Below the pieces are notes generated by a model. It was not told the DNA's origin. It made no database searches and saw only the letters and a list, made by a program, of their open reading frames with translations. This document shows positions 8,469-17,409 of a stretch of DNA of 64,000 nt, in pieces. A program made the translations under genes and the position numbers. The DNA comes from Chloroflexota bacterium. Its GTDB lineage: Bacteria > Chloroflexota > Anaerolineae > UBA4142. How positions within the stretch are numbered: the stretch's first letter is position 1; each line of letters starts with the position of its first letter. The stretch lies in the NCBI GenBank assembly GCA_016208315.1, contig JACQYF010000089.1:1-64000 (forward strand), written 5' to 3'.

Positions 8469-8540
8469 GACGCGGATAAACGCGGACGAGCGCGGATATT
8501 TTATTTTCCGCGTTCCTCCGCGCTCGGCGCCATCCTCGAT
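8468..8540. repeat. CGCGGA-type inverted repeat between importer genes
   Basis: The words GACGCGGATAAACGCGGA on one side and TCCGCGTTCCTCCGCGC on the other form an imperfect hairpin around an AT-rich loop (TATTTTATTTT). It lies between the binding-protein and ATPase genes, where it could give differential expression within the operon. Confidence 0.65.
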
Positions 8541-8560
8541 GGCGACGCGTCCCATAACCC

Positions 8561-9376
8561 ATGATTGAAATTCAGAATCTCGTCTTTACGTATACCGGCC
8601 AGACCGCGCCGCTGTTCGACCATTTCACCTGGCGCGTCGAGCGCGGCGAGTTTTGGTCGGTGATCGGGCCGTCGGGCTGCGGCAAGTCCACGCTGCTGCA
8701 TTTGATGGTCGGCGTGCGCGCGCCCCAAGCGGGCCGAGTCAGCGTTAACGGCGAGAACGTGCCGCGCAAAAAGAATCGCGGCAAGACCGGCTTGGTGCTG
8801 CAAGATTACGGCCTGCTGCCGTGGGCCACGGTGCGCGACAACGTGCAGTTGGGGCTGCGCATTCGCGGGTTTTACGGGCAGGACGTCAAGACCCGAAGGG
8901 TTTCTGCGAAGCACCCCCGAAGCGACGCGGAGTGGGGCGAAAACCCTTCGGGTCTCACGGTGGGCGTTGATTTCTGGCTCGACCGTTTCGGTCTCACTCC
9001 GCATCGCGACAAGTATCCAACGCAACTCTCCGGCGGACAACGCCAGCGCGCCGCGATCGCGCGCACACTCGTGCTCGACCCCGATGTGCTGCTGATGGAT
9101 GAACCATTTTCCGCGCTGGACGCGCCGACGCGCGAAGACCTGGAGCAACTCACGCTCGACTTGCAGGCCGAGACCAAGACGACGACCGTATTCGTCACGC
9201 ACAATATCGAAGAAGCCGTTTTCCTGGGACGCAAGATTCTCGTGCTCGGCAATCCGCCGCACCGCTCGCCCGTGCGCTGCGTGGAAAATCCGGGTGCGGG
9301 GCGCGCAGGGTATCGCGACGAACCGGCGTTTCTGGAAACAGCGCACAGGTTGCGGGAGATGTTGAAGGAACGCTAA
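8561..9376 (+). CDS. ABC importer ATPase (SsuB/TauB-like) carrying a palindrome insert
   Basis: A 271-residue nucleotide-binding subunit. Walker A is GPSGCGKST, the Q-loop LQDYGLLPW, the signature LSGGQRQR, Walker B VLLMDEP, and the H-loop VFVTHNIEEA. It energises import with the binding protein upstream and the permease at 10628. Residues of about 110-132 (TRRVSAKHPRSDAEWGENPS) are encoded by a family A palindrome placed in frame in the helical subdomain between Q-loop and signature. All catalytic motifs are intact, so the protein may still work. No clear ribosome binding site precedes ATG 8561. Confidence 0.9.
   Translation: MIEIQNLVFTYTGQTAPLFDHFTWRVERGEFWSVIGPSGCGKSTLLHLMVGVRAPQAGRVSVNGENVPRKKNRGKTGLVLQDYGLLPWATVRDNVQLGLRIRGFYGQDVKTRRVSAKHPRSDAEWGENPSGLTVGVDFWLDRFGLTPHRDKYPTQLSGGQRQRAAIARTLVLDPDVLLMDEPFSALDAPTREDLEQLTLDLQAETKTTTVFVTHNIEEAVFLGRKILVLGNPPHRSPVRCVENPGAGRAGYRDEPAFLETAHRLREMLKER
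8889..8955. repeat. Family A palindrome, copy 2, inside the ABC ATPase gene
   Basis: Arms AGACCCGAAGGGTTT (8889-8903) and its complement (8941-8955) are perfect. They match the arms of copy 1 at 532-583, but the centre is different (CTGCGAAGCACCCCCGAAGC). The element is read through in frame. Confidence 0.9.
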
Positions 9377-9436
9377 TTGACCCAGGACGTGTGAACGTGC
9401 TATACTGCTAGCGAAACGATAGTCAAGAGGCGAATC

Positions 9437-9694
9437 ATGGATTCTGTTGTTGATATCAAAGTGCCGCGAGAAATTCTTCACGCTGCGCGAATGACACCCG
9501 AAGAATTACGCTGCGAACTGGCGCTCCACTTGTTCCAGCAAGGCAAACTTTCTTTTGGCAAGGCACGTGAGATGGCGGGAATGACTGTAGGGGCTTTTCA
9601 ACAACTCTTAGGCAGCCGCGGTATTCTCGTTCACTATGACCTGCAAGAGTACGCTGAAGATCGGAACACCCTCAAGGAATTGGGGCAAATGTGA
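9437..9694 (+). CDS. UPF0175-family antitoxin-like protein
   Basis: An 85-residue small protein of the UPF0175 type, with the helix-turn-helix-like core LSFGKAREMAGMTVGAFQQLLG and a C-terminal tail DLQEYAEDRNTLKEL. UPF0175 proteins usually form an antitoxin pair with DUF3368 PIN-like proteins, exactly the gene that follows with a 4-base GTGA overlap. The pair lies between two subunits of an ABC importer and looks inserted there. Confidence 0.85.
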   Translation: MDSVVDIKVPREILHAARMTPEELRCELALHLFQQGKLSFGKAREMAGMTVGAFQQLLGSRGILVHYDLQEYAEDRNTLKELGQM

Positions 9695-10179
9695 CGACGG
9701 TCAGCAATGCTTCTCCGCTCATCAACCTTGCGCGCATTGGGCTGCTCGACTTGCTCCGCCAACTGTACGGTTCGTTGATCGTGCCTACGGCGGTTTGGGA
9801 CGAGGTCGTCGTGCAAGGCGCAGGGCAAGCGGGCGCAGAAGAAGTGCGAACAGCAGGATGGATCGCGCGCCAAGAGATTGCAAACACATCGCTGGCGCAA
9901 GCATTGCGGCAAGAACTGGATGCGGGCGAAGCCGAAGCGATTGTTTTGGCATTAGAAGCACGCGCCGAGTTGCTGGTGATGGACGAACGACTGGGACGCG
10001 AGACTGCGCGCCACATGGGACTGCGTTGCATTGGATTGATTGGCGCGCTGATTGCCGCCAAGCGGCGGGGTTTGATTGCGTCCGTCAAGCCGCACCTGGA
10101 CGCGCTGCGCGATGTCGCGGGTTTCCGGGTGGACGATGCCCTGTACAGACAAGTATTGCAAGACGAAGGGGAAGCATAA
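9691..10179 (+). CDS. DUF3368 PIN-like toxin
   Basis: A 162-residue PIN-like putative nuclease toxin. The N-terminal strand is VSNASPLINLARIG, the middle acidic segment ELDAGEAEAIVLALE, and the later acidic site VMDERLGRETA. Such proteins are predicted RNases restrained by the UPF0175 partner. Translation starts at GTG 9691, overlapping the antitoxin stop. The C-terminal stretch RGLIASVKPHLDALRDVAGFRV is typical of DUF3368. Nothing suggests truncation. Confidence 0.85.
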   Translation: MTTVSNASPLINLARIGLLDLLRQLYGSLIVPTAVWDEVVVQGAGQAGAEEVRTAGWIARQEIANTSLAQALRQELDAGEAEAIVLALEARAELLVMDERLGRETARHMGLRCIGLIGALIAAKRRGLIASVKPHLDALRDVAGFRVDDALYRQVLQDEGEA

Positions 10180-10298
10180 CTCGCCGCCCTCACTGTGCCA
10201 CCACGCGACAAACTCTGCGGGGTGCAGAATGGCAATCTCGGAAAAAGAATTTCGGCAGGTGACACATTCGTAAGTCAGACATACAGGAGGATTCTACT

Positions 10299-10493
10299 AT
10301 GAGTGCAGTTCTGGATATTGAACAAGCGGTCTCTCAGTTGCCGCCACAAGAACTCGCCCGCTTTCGGGAGTGGTTCGAGAAGTTTGACGCCGAGATATGG
10401 GATAGGCAATTTGAAGAGGACGCCAAGTCAGGGAAACTCGACAACCTGGCGAATCAAGCCATTGCAGACCTTCGCGCAGGTAAGCATAAATGA
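10299..10493 (+). CDS. Small antitoxin-like protein without intact partner
   Basis: A 64-residue acidic protein (FREWFEKFDAEIWDRQFEED, then DNLANQAIADLRAGK) of the kind that usually precedes a RelE/ParE-type or similar small toxin. ATG 10299 has GGAGG seven bases upstream. The next frame starts at an overlapping ATG but stops after 35 residues and does not look like a known toxin, so the partner appears lost or decayed. The space 10180-10298 holds only a short unrecognised frame. Confidence 0.65.
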   Translation: MSAVLDIEQAVSQLPPQELARFREWFEKFDAEIWDRQFEEDAKSGKLDNLANQAIADLRAGKHK

Positions 10494-10627
10494 GTCCACC
10501 AAATGCACGAACGCAGAACACTCGCCCCACGACCACGGCGGGGCGGCTGGCAATTGGAAGGTACTTTCGATACATCCGCCGTTGCGAAGTGCTATGACGA
10601 CCTGTGACTTGAGACCTGCGACCTGCC
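10494..10627. other. Gap with possible toxin remnant and family F repeat
   Basis: From the ATG overlapping the previous stop, a 35-residue frame runs to a TGA near 10600 and is not recognisable. The last 28 bases (GACCTGTGACTTGAGACCTG) are a short copy of the family F word found also at 21239-21284 and 40313-40373. Confidence 0.4.
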
Positions 10628-11368
10628 ATGCGTAAACGTGACGTCCTCCTCGCCGCCATCGCCCTGCTCATCGCCTGGCAAATAATCGCGCTGATACTGA
10701 ACCGCGATATTCTGCCCGCGCCGACAACCGTGCTCGCCGTGTTCTTCGCCCAACTGCCGCGATCGCTTGGGTGGCATTTCGTCGTGAGCACTTGGCGCGT
10801 GGTCGCGAGCATTGCCATTTCGGTGATTCTGGCAACGCCCGCGGGTTTGGTGCTTGGGCAATACCCGCAAGTGAACCGCGTTTTCGCGCCGGTCGTTTAC
10901 TTGACGTACCCTGTTCCAAAAATCGTTCTGCTACCCATCGTCCTGCTCTTTCTCGGCATCGGCGATGCCTCCAAAATCTTTATCATCTTTCTGATTCTGT
11001 TCTTTCAAGTGCTCGTCGTCGTGCGCGATCAAGCCGCGGCGATTCGCCCTGAGCTTGTATACTCGGTGCGGTCGCTCGGCGCGGGCCGGCGTGCGCTTTT
11101 GCGCTTCGTGTACTTGCCCGCAACGCTGCCCGCGGTCCTCACTGCGATTCGCTTGAGCATCGGCACCGCCGTTGCCGTGCTCTTCTTCACCGAATCATTC
11201 GCGACCAGCGCGGGTTTGGGCTATTACGTCATCGTAGACACTTTCAGCCGCCTCGCCTATCCCGAAATGTACGCGGGCGTGGTCGCGATGAGCGTGATGG
11301 GTTTGATGCTGTACTTTGTGGTAGACTATCTCGAACGCGCGTTGTGCCCGTATCTGTTTGCCAAATAA
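10628..11368 (+). CDS. ABC importer permease (SsuC/TauC-like)
   Basis: A 246-residue inner-membrane permease of the binding-protein-dependent type with about six helices. The EAA coupling loop is visible around SVRSLGAGRRALLRFVYLPATLPAVLTAIRLS. It completes the importer with the binding protein (7458-8468) and ATPase (8561-9376), although about 1250 bases of toxin-antitoxin DNA separate it from the ATPase. Family resemblance is to nitrate/sulfonate/taurine permeases; the substrate is not known. Confidence 0.88.
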   Translation: MRKRDVLLAAIALLIAWQIIALILNRDILPAPTTVLAVFFAQLPRSLGWHFVVSTWRVVASIAISVILATPAGLVLGQYPQVNRVFAPVVYLTYPVPKIVLLPIVLLFLGIGDASKIFIIFLILFFQVLVVVRDQAAAIRPELVYSVRSLGAGRRALLRFVYLPATLPAVLTAIRLSIGTAVAVLFFTESFATSAGLGYYVIVDTFSRLAYPEMYAGVVAMSVMGLMLYFVVDYLERALCPYLFAK

Positions 11369-11383
11369 GTTGGAAGTTGGAAA

Positions 11384-12139
11384 TTGGAAATTGGAAGTTC
11401 GAAGTTGGATTCGACGACAGTGGCAAATCCTCAATCGAAAATCGAAAATCGAAAATCCAGCGATAAAGCTGCCTACGTCCGCACGATGTTCGACCATATC
11501 GCGCATCGCTATGATCTGATGAACACGGTGATGACTTTCGGTCAGCATCAGAATCTGCGCCGCGCGGCCGCACGACTCGCCCAGCCACCGCGCAACGGAC
11601 TCGCGCTCGATCTCGCCACGGGTACCGGCGATTTCGGCGCGGCGCTGCGCGAGGTCGAGCCGACGTGCCGCGTAGTCGGCGTGGATTTTGCGCTGGAGAT
11701 GATGGGCGTCGGCCGAGTCAAGTACGACGGAAGCATCACGTTCGCTGCAGGCGACATGCTCCAACTACCAATTAGTAGTAGCCAATTCGATTGCACCGTC
11801 AACGGTTTCGTGCTGCGTAATGTGACGGATGTGCGCCAGGCATTTGCGGAGATGTATCGCGTGCTCAAGTCGGGCGGCCGCGCGGTCAGTCTCGAAATCA
11901 CTTCGCCGCGCACGCCGGTCTGGCGCAGCATCTTTGGGCTGTATTTCGATCACGCAATGCCGCGCATCGGCGGGTGGCTCAGCGGCGATGCCGAAGCGTA
12001 CCGCTACTTGCCGCAATCGGTCCACGCGTTCCTCGCGCCGGAGCAGGTCGCCGAGTTGATGCGCGCAGTTGGTTTTCGCGACGTGGCCGTTCGTCGCGTG
12101 ATGCTCGGCACGATGGCGGTATACGTGGGGACAAAGTGA
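11384..12139 (+). CDS. ubiE: UbiE/MenG-type quinone methyltransferase
   Basis: A class I methyltransferase matching UbiE: MFDHIAHRYDLMNTVMTFGQH at the start, LDLATGTGDFG as SAM motif I, VGVDFALEMM, and FVLRNVTDVRQAF, a UbiE signature. It should C-methylate demethylmenaquinone, the final step of menaquinone synthesis. From ATG 11384 it has 251 residues, but the first 25 or so are encoded by a low-complexity repeat (GGAAATTGGAAATTGG, then CGAAAATCGAAAATC). The true start may be GTG 11420, or the repeat has extended the protein. The C-terminus is intact. Confidence 0.85.
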   Translation: MEIGSSKLDSTTVANPQSKIENRKSSDKAAYVRTMFDHIAHRYDLMNTVMTFGQHQNLRRAAARLAQPPRNGLALDLATGTGDFGAALREVEPTCRVVGVDFALEMMGVGRVKYDGSITFAAGDMLQLPISSSQFDCTVNGFVLRNVTDVRQAFAEMYRVLKSGGRAVSLEITSPRTPVWRSIFGLYFDHAMPRIGGWLSGDAEAYRYLPQSVHAFLAPEQVAELMRAVGFRDVAVRRVMLGTMAVYVGTK

Positions 12140-12140
12140 G

Positions 12141-12215
12141 GGGGAGACAAGGAGATGGGGAGACAGGGAGATAGGATTTTACTCCCACTCTCCCACTCTC
12201 CCCATCTCCCGATCA
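12141..12215. repeat. Family H purine/pyrimidine hairpin
   Basis: A purine tract (GGGGGAGACAAGGAGATGG and similar words) is followed by a complementary pyrimidine tract (CTCCCACTCTCCCACTCTCC). They form a long imperfect hairpin between ubiE and the next gene. Related tracts occur at 19181-19207, 43292-43383, 48940-49006 and 49382-49433. Confidence 0.7.
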
Positions 12216-12219
12216 GTCA

Positions 12220-12693
12220 ATGCAAACAACTCTGCTAGAATTTTTGAGACAACAAAATACTCTGACTCTCGCCACCCAAAACGCCGACGGCACTCCACAG
12301 GCATGTGATGTTTTTTACGCCCACTCCGACGATCTCACCTTCTACTTCCTCTCCGACCCCAAGACCCTTCACATCCAAAATCTCACGCGCGAGCCGCGCG
12401 TCAGCGCGACGATTCACGGGCAATCGCAAGGATGGCAGGATATTCGCGGCGTGCAAATTTCCGGCGAGGCGGAACGCGTAGACGATCTCGCCGACCGCGC
12501 GCGGGGCTATCAGCTCTACATTGCCAAGTACGCCTTCGTCGGCCAATGGCTGCCGAACGTCGCCGCGCTCGGACAGTTGCACAAGCAACTCGGCGTCGTC
12601 GAGCTGTACAAAATCACGCCGCGCTGGGTTCGCTGGATTGATAACACGCAAGCGTTCGGGCACAAGGAAGAATTCGTAATTCCTAATTCGTAA
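12220..12693 (+). CDS. YhbP-like pyridoxamine 5'-phosphate oxidase-fold protein
   Basis: A 157-residue split-barrel flavin-binding-fold protein. TLATQNADGTPQACDVFY is the usual first strand pair, and the tail ITPRWVRWIDNTQAFGHKEEF resembles the YhbP family end. Members may bind FMN, haem or F420; which one cannot be told here. The last residues (IPNS) come from a repeated AATTCGTAATTCC word that also supplies the stop, so the original C-terminus may have been altered. Confidence 0.8.
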   Translation: MQTTLLEFLRQQNTLTLATQNADGTPQACDVFYAHSDDLTFYFLSDPKTLHIQNLTREPRVSATIHGQSQGWQDIRGVQISGEAERVDDLADRARGYQLYIAKYAFVGQWLPNVAALGQLHKQLGVVELYKITPRWVRWIDNTQAFGHKEEFVIPNS

Positions 12694-12717
12694 TTCCATC
12701 GTCGGATCGCGGATCGC

Positions 12718-12766
12718 AAATTACGTTTTACGTTTTACGTTTTATGCTTTACGTTTTACGACTTTC
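12718..12766. repeat. Family C TTACGTTTTACG tract
   Basis: Repeats of TTTTACG with small variations fill the gap before the BTAD regulator. The same word, often facing its complement AAACGTAA, recurs at 20318-20368, 29618-29650, 32700-32773, 34275-34300 and 43616-43684. Confidence 0.75.
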
Positions 12767-12768
12767 GC

Positions 12769-15700
12769 ATGTCCGATTTTTCCGTCCTCCACACCAAACT
12801 AAATCCGCCGCGACTCCCGCGCCACGCGCTCACGCGGCCACGCGTAGATGCGCTGCTGCGCGAGTCGCTCGATCATCGCATTACCATCGTCCAAGCCGGC
12901 ACGGGCTATGGCAAATCTACCGCGCTCGCCAATCTCGCCGACGCGAACACGCGCGTCTTTTGGTACACGGTCGGGGAAGGCGATCGCGACCCGCAGCAAT
13001 TTCTCGCGCACCTCATCACCGCTTTCCGACTGGGACTCCCCGCGCTCGGCGATACGCCGCTCGCGCTCCTTCAAGAAATCGGTGCGACCCGCACCGCGGC
13101 CGATGCGCTCCTCAACGCGCTCAACGAGCAACTCGTCGAGCCGACGCTTTTGGTGATTGACGATTATCACCTGGCCGCGTCGCACGACGTGGATGGGGCG
13201 CTCGATTATTTCCTCGCGTTCTTGCCCCCCGATCTCCACGTCATCCTTTCCACGCGCTATCCGCCGCGGTTGGAACATCTCGTCTCGTGGCGCGCGCGCG
13301 GTCAGGTGCTCGAGATCAAAGGCGATACGCTGGCCTTTACGCCGGACGAAATTGCGACCCTCTTTCGCGAAAAATATTCCGTCGCGCTTGCGCCGCGCGA
13401 GATCGCGCTCCTCGAAGAGAAAACCGAGGGCTGGCCGATCGCGCTGCAATTGGTCTGGCAAGAACTGCGCGCCAAGCCGCAGACCGAGATGGCCGCGCTC
13501 CTCGGCCTCGGCTCGGATTCGTTGGATACGCTCTTTGCCTATCTCGCGCAAAACGTCCTGTCCCAACAGCCGCCCGCCGTCCAAACATTTCTCCTCGAAA
13601 CATCTGCGCTGCGCGAACTCGATGCCAGCGCCTGTGGAGCGGTTGGCTCGACCGCTAATTGCCGCGCGATGCTCGTCCACCTGGTCGAGCGCGACCTCTT
13701 TCTCATTTCCCTCGGCGACGAACACTATCGCTACCATCATCTTTTTCACGATTTTCTGCGCGAACAAGCGCACCGCCAGGAGGCCGACGCGGTTCGCGGG
13801 CGTCATCGCCGCGCGGCCGAATTGTATCGGCGGGCAGAAAATTTTGACGAGGCGATTTACCATCTGCTGCACGCGAACGCGTTCGACGAGACCGCGCAAT
13901 TGATCGAAGAAATCGGCGAAGGGCTGTTGCGCGCCGGACGGCTCGATACGCTCGCAAGTTGGCTGGATGACCTTCCGCCCGCGGTCGTCGCAGCGCATCC
14001 ACTCTTGATTTTTTTCCTCGGCGACTTGGCGCGCCTCCGCAGCCGCTTCGACGATGCGCTGGCGTGGTACGAGCAAGCCGAACGCGCGTGGCGCGCGGCC
14101 AACGACGTCGGCGGGGTTTCGCGGGCGCTGCGCGGGCAGGCGCTGGTCTATCTCGACACGGTCCGCCCCGCGCGCGCCGAGCACTTGCTGCAAGAATCGC
14201 TCCGCCTTAACGACGGGCTGGACGATCGCGTGGCGCGCGCGCGGCTCCTCGAACTGCTCGCCGAAAACAAATTGAACATGGGCAAAGCGGAAGAGGCCGA
14301 GCAACTGCGCGTCCAAGCGCGTACGCTGCGCGAAGAAGGTCCCAGCGAGGATGTGCTCAGCGTCCGCGTGAAATTGCGGACCGGACAACTCGACCCCGCG
14401 CGCGAGATTTTGGAGACCTGGGCGCGCGAGGAACGCGGCAAGCCCCATCCGCCGCGCGCCCACCGCGAGACGCTCCTCATCCTCTCCTTGATCCACGCGC
14501 TGCAAGGCCGCGCCGGCGACGCCTTCAAGGCCGCCGAGGAATCGCTCTCACTCGCCGCGCAACTCAATTCGCCATTCGTGTCCGCGGTAGGCCAAATGCG
14601 CTTGGGACATGCCCATCAAATCCGCGGCGACCTGCCCGCCGCGCTCCGCTGCTACGACGAAGCGGTCGCGTTGGGCGATCAGGTCGCGGTGCGCCGCACG
14701 CGCGCCGAAGCGCGTTGGGGCATGACGCGCGCGCACGGCTTTTCCGGCGATCTCGAAGCGGCGCGCCGCGATGCCGCCGAGGGCATCGAAATTGGACAGA
14801 GCGCGGGCGATACGTGGATCGTCGCGCTCGTGCAAATCGCGCTGGGCGCGAGTCTCGTGCTGGCGCGGCGCGAGCGCCAAGCCATGGACCCGCTCGCGGA
14901 CGCGCTGGCCGCGTTCCGTTCCTGCGGCGATACGTTCGGCAGCGCGGCGGCGCGCCAATGGCTGGCGCTCGCGCACTGGCATTTGAATCAGCGTGAACGC
15001 GCGATGGCGCACCTCCACGAAGCGCTCGCGCTTGCGCAGGCGCATCACTACGACTACTTGCTCACCACCCGGACGCTCCTGGGCTGGCAGGACGCGCGCG
15101 TCGCCGTGCCGCTGCTGCTCGAAGCTCGGCGGCGGGGCAAGCACGCCGCCTATGCCGCGCGCCTGCTGGCGACAATGGGTTTAGAGAACCTCGCCGCGCA
15201 TCCCGGCTACCGACTGCGCGTGCGAACGCTCGGCGCATTCCGCGTCTGGCGTGGGGAAATCGAAATCACCGCGCGGGAGTGGCAGCGCCGCAAAGCGCGC
15301 GAGCTGCTCCAACTCTTTGTCACCCATCGCGGGAAAATGCTCGAGCGCGAGGAAATCTTTGAACTGCTGTGGAGCCGCGAATCGCCAACGGTGGCGGCAC
15401 GCGATTTCAAGGTCGCCTTAAACGCGCTCAACAAGGCGCTTGAGCCGGCTCGCGCGGCGGACGATGCCCCCGCGTTTATCGCGCGCGAAGACACGGCTTA
15501 CGGCTTGCGCGCGAGCGCGGACGTGTGGCTAGACGTAGAGGAATTCACCGCACTGGCAGCGCGTGCGGAAAAAGAAAACGACCTCGATCTCTATCGCCGC
15601 GCGCTCGCGCTCTATTACGACGATTACTTGCTGACGGACGCGCGGTACGCCGAATGGGCGATCGCCGAGCGGGAGCGTTTGCTGGCGCTTTATTTGCGCG

Positions 15701-15948
15701 CCGCGGACCGCCTGGCCGACGAACTATTGGTCCGCAACCAATGCGACGAGGCGATTACGTGGTGCGAACACATACTCGCACGCGACCGGTGCTGGGAGCA
15801 TGCGTACCGGCTGATGATGCGCGCACACGCGCAGCGCGGCGACCGCGCCCAAGCGCGCCGCGTGTTCGAACAGTGCACGCGCATTCTGCGCGAGGAACTG
15901 GACGTGGAACCGTCCGCGGCGACGGTAGAAGTGTACAGGTCTGTGTAG
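12769..15948 (+). CDS. MalT-like STAND ATPase with TPR array and C-terminal BTAD output
   Basis: A 1059-residue regulator. Residues 1-350 form a STAND/NB-ARC-like ATPase with Walker A AGTGYGKST and Walker B LLVIDDYH. About residues 350-800 are helical TPR-type repeats that usually bind a ligand or partner. The C-terminal 240 residues are a winged-helix DNA-binding domain (RVRTLGAFRVWRGE, REWQRRKARELLQLF, REEIFELLW) followed by a BTAD domain (DEAITWCEHILARD, LDVEPSAATVEVYRS). This arrangement fits a transcription activator with SARP-like output. Its stop TAG lies inside a family B palindrome. Isocitrate lyase follows but has its own promoter; any target is unknown. Confidence 0.9.
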   Translation: MSDFSVLHTKLNPPRLPRHALTRPRVDALLRESLDHRITIVQAGTGYGKSTALANLADANTRVFWYTVGEGDRDPQQFLAHLITAFRLGLPALGDTPLALLQEIGATRTAADALLNALNEQLVEPTLLVIDDYHLAASHDVDGALDYFLAFLPPDLHVILSTRYPPRLEHLVSWRARGQVLEIKGDTLAFTPDEIATLFREKYSVALAPREIALLEEKTEGWPIALQLVWQELRAKPQTEMAALLGLGSDSLDTLFAYLAQNVLSQQPPAVQTFLLETSALRELDASACGAVGSTANCRAMLVHLVERDLFLISLGDEHYRYHHLFHDFLREQAHRQEADAVRGRHRRAAELYRRAENFDEAIYHLLHANAFDETAQLIEEIGEGLLRAGRLDTLASWLDDLPPAVVAAHPLLIFFLGDLARLRSRFDDALAWYEQAERAWRAANDVGGVSRALRGQALVYLDTVRPARAEHLLQESLRLNDGLDDRVARARLLELLAENKLNMGKAEEAEQLRVQARTLREEGPSEDVLSVRVKLRTGQLDPAREILETWAREERGKPHPPRAHRETLLILSLIHALQGRAGDAFKAAEESLSLAAQLNSPFVSAVGQMRLGHAHQIRGDLPAALRCYDEAVALGDQVAVRRTRAEARWGMTRAHGFSGDLEAARRDAAEGIEIGQSAGDTWIVALVQIALGASLVLARRERQAMDPLADALAAFRSCGDTFGSAAARQWLALAHWHLNQRERAMAHLHEALALAQAHHYDYLLTTRTLLGWQDARVAVPLLLEARRRGKHAAYAARLLATMGLENLAAHPGYRLRVRTLGAFRVWRGEIEITAREWQRRKARELLQLFVTHRGKMLEREEIFELLWSRESPTVAARDFKVALNALNKALEPARAADDAPAFIAREDTAYGLRASADVWLDVEEFTALAARAEKENDLDLYRRALALYYDDYLLTDARYAEWAIAERERLLALYLRAADRLADELLVRNQCDEAITWCEHILARDRCWEHAYRLMMRAHAQRGDRAQARRVFEQCTRILREELDVEPSAATVEVYRSV

Positions 15949-15996
15949 GGGCGGGGTCACCCCGCCCTGAACCGGGCGGGATGACCCCGCCCCTAC
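15945..15996. repeat. Family B palindrome, copy 1
   Basis: Arms GTAGGGGCGGGGTCA (15945-15959) and its complement (15982-15996) are perfect, with an inner GCCC/GGGC stem. The TAG stop of the preceding regulator is formed by the first bases of the repeat. Other copies are at 31112-31140 and 35373-35401. Confidence 0.9.
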
Positions 15997-16004
15997 AACC
16001 CCCC

Positions 16005-16033
16005 TTGACCCGTGCGATGATTTAGGGTAGTTT
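16005..16033 (+). promoter_or_regulatory. Promoter of isocitrate lyase
   Basis: TTGACC (16005-16010), 17 bases, TAGTTT (16028-16033). The predicted transcript starts near 16040 and gives a leader of about 40 bases with AAAGGA before the ATG. Confidence 0.65.
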
Positions 16034-16080
16034 TCTGTTTGGACGAAATGGCACACTCTCATCACAGAAAGGAACTGTAA

Positions 16081-17376
16081 ATGTACGACCAAACAGAAAT
16101 CGCGGCTATGACCCGGGCCTGGACAAGCGATGCGCGGTGGCAAGGCATCGAACGTCCTTACACTGCGGAAGACGTTTTACGGCTGCGCGGCTCGATTCAG
16201 ATCGAGCATACGCTCGCGCGTCTGGGCGCAGAAAAATTGTGGCACAAGCTGCACAGCGAACCGTTCATCCGCGCGCTCGGCGCGCTGACCGGCAACCAGG
16301 CGGTACAGCAAGTGCAGGCGGGCCTGAAGGCGATTTACGTCAGCGGCTGGCAGATCGCGGGCGACGCCAATACCGCCGGACAGATGTACCCCGACCAGAG
16401 TCTCTATCCCGTGGACGCCGCGCCCGAACTCATCCGCCGCATCAACAACGCGCTCCTCCGCGCCGATCAAATCCAACACATGGAAGGCAAGCGCGAGGTG
16501 GACTGGTTTGTCCCAATTGTCGCCGATGCCGAAGCCGGGTTTGGCGGCCCGCTCAATACATTTGAGCTGACCAAGGCCATGATCCAAGCGGGCGCGGCCG
16601 GGATTCACCTCGAGGATCAGTTGTCCTCATTGAAAAAGTGCGGGCACATGGGCGGCAAAGTCCTCGTCGGCCCGCACGAATTTATCCCCAAGCTAGTCGC
16701 CGCGCGCCTCGCCGCCGATGTCCTCGGCATACCGACGATCATCATCGCGCGAACCGACGCCGAAGACGCGAACCTCGTTCGCAGCAACATTGATTCCGCA
16801 GATCAACCCTTCCTGACCGGCGAGCGAACCACCGAAGGATTCTATCGCATCAAGAACGGGACCGAGTTAGCCATCGCCCGCGCGGTCGCGTACGCGCCGT
16901 TTGCCGATATGCTGTGGTGCGAAACGAGCAAGCCCGACCTGGCCCAAGCGCGTGAATTCGCGCAGGGCGTTCACGAAAAGCATCCGGGCAAGCCGCTGGC
17001 GTACAACTGCTCGCCGTCGTTCAACTGGAAAATGCACATGGACGACAAGACCTTGCTCACCTTCCAGGACAAGTTGGCGGAGATGGGCTACAAGTTCCAA
17101 TTCGTGACGCTGGCCGGTTTTCACGCGGTGAACACGAGCATGTTTGCGTTGGCGCACGAGTACGCGCAGCAAGGCATGGCCGCGTATTCGCGTTTGCAGG
17201 AGCAGGAATTCCAGCTAGAACGCGAGTCCGGCTACAAAGCGGTCAAGCACCAGTCGTTTGTCGGCGCGGGCTATTTCGATATGGTCCAAATTACCGTGCA
17301 GGGCGAGGACGTCGCGACGACCGCGCTCAAGGGTTCCACCGAGGAGAAACAATTTCAAGCCGCAACAGCCGCATAA
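16081..17376 (+). CDS. aceA: Isocitrate lyase
   Basis: A 431-residue enzyme that splits isocitrate to succinate and glyoxylate in the glyoxylate shunt. The catalytic loop KKCGHMGGK is present with the nucleophilic Cys and His, plus [23 protein letters not shown] and YNCSPSFNW for metal and substrate binding. Length matches bacterial isocitrate lyases. It sits just before a large acyl-CoA cluster, which fits growth on acetyl-CoA-yielding compounds. No malate synthase gene is in the window. ATG 16081 has AAAGGA upstream. Confidence 0.96.
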   Translation: MYDQTEIAAMTRAWTSDARWQGIERPYTAEDVLRLRGSIQIEHTLARLGAEKLWHKLHSEPFIRALGALTGNQAVQQVQAGLKAIYVSGWQIAGDANTAGQMYPDQSLYPVDAAPELIRRINNALLRADQIQHMEGKREVDWFVPIVADAEAGFGGPLNTFELTKAMIQAGAAGIHLEDQLSSLKKCGHMGGKVLVGPHEFIPKLVAARLAADVLGIPTIIIARTDAEDANLVRSNIDSADQPFLTGERTTEGFYRIKNGTELAIARAVAYAPFADMLWCETSKPDLAQAREFAQGVHEKHPGKPLAYNCSPSFNWKMHMDDKTLLTFQDKLAEMGYKFQFVTLAGFHAVNTSMFALAHEYAQQGMAAYSRLQEQEFQLERESGYKAVKHQSFVGAGYFDMVQITVQGEDVATTALKGSTEEKQFQAATAA

Positions 17377-17409
17377 TGTAACTGCGCTGTAACTGCCGCG
17401 TGGTAGGAT

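Noticed and set aside
10494-10600. A 35-residue frame overlapping the lone antitoxin as its toxin
   Set aside because: It is shorter than any toxin family I know and has no matching motif.
12799-14505. A 568-codon minus-strand open frame under the BTAD regulator
   Set aside because: The sense strand has Walker motifs, TPR helices and BTAD motifs; the antisense product is Arg-rich with no recognisable domain.
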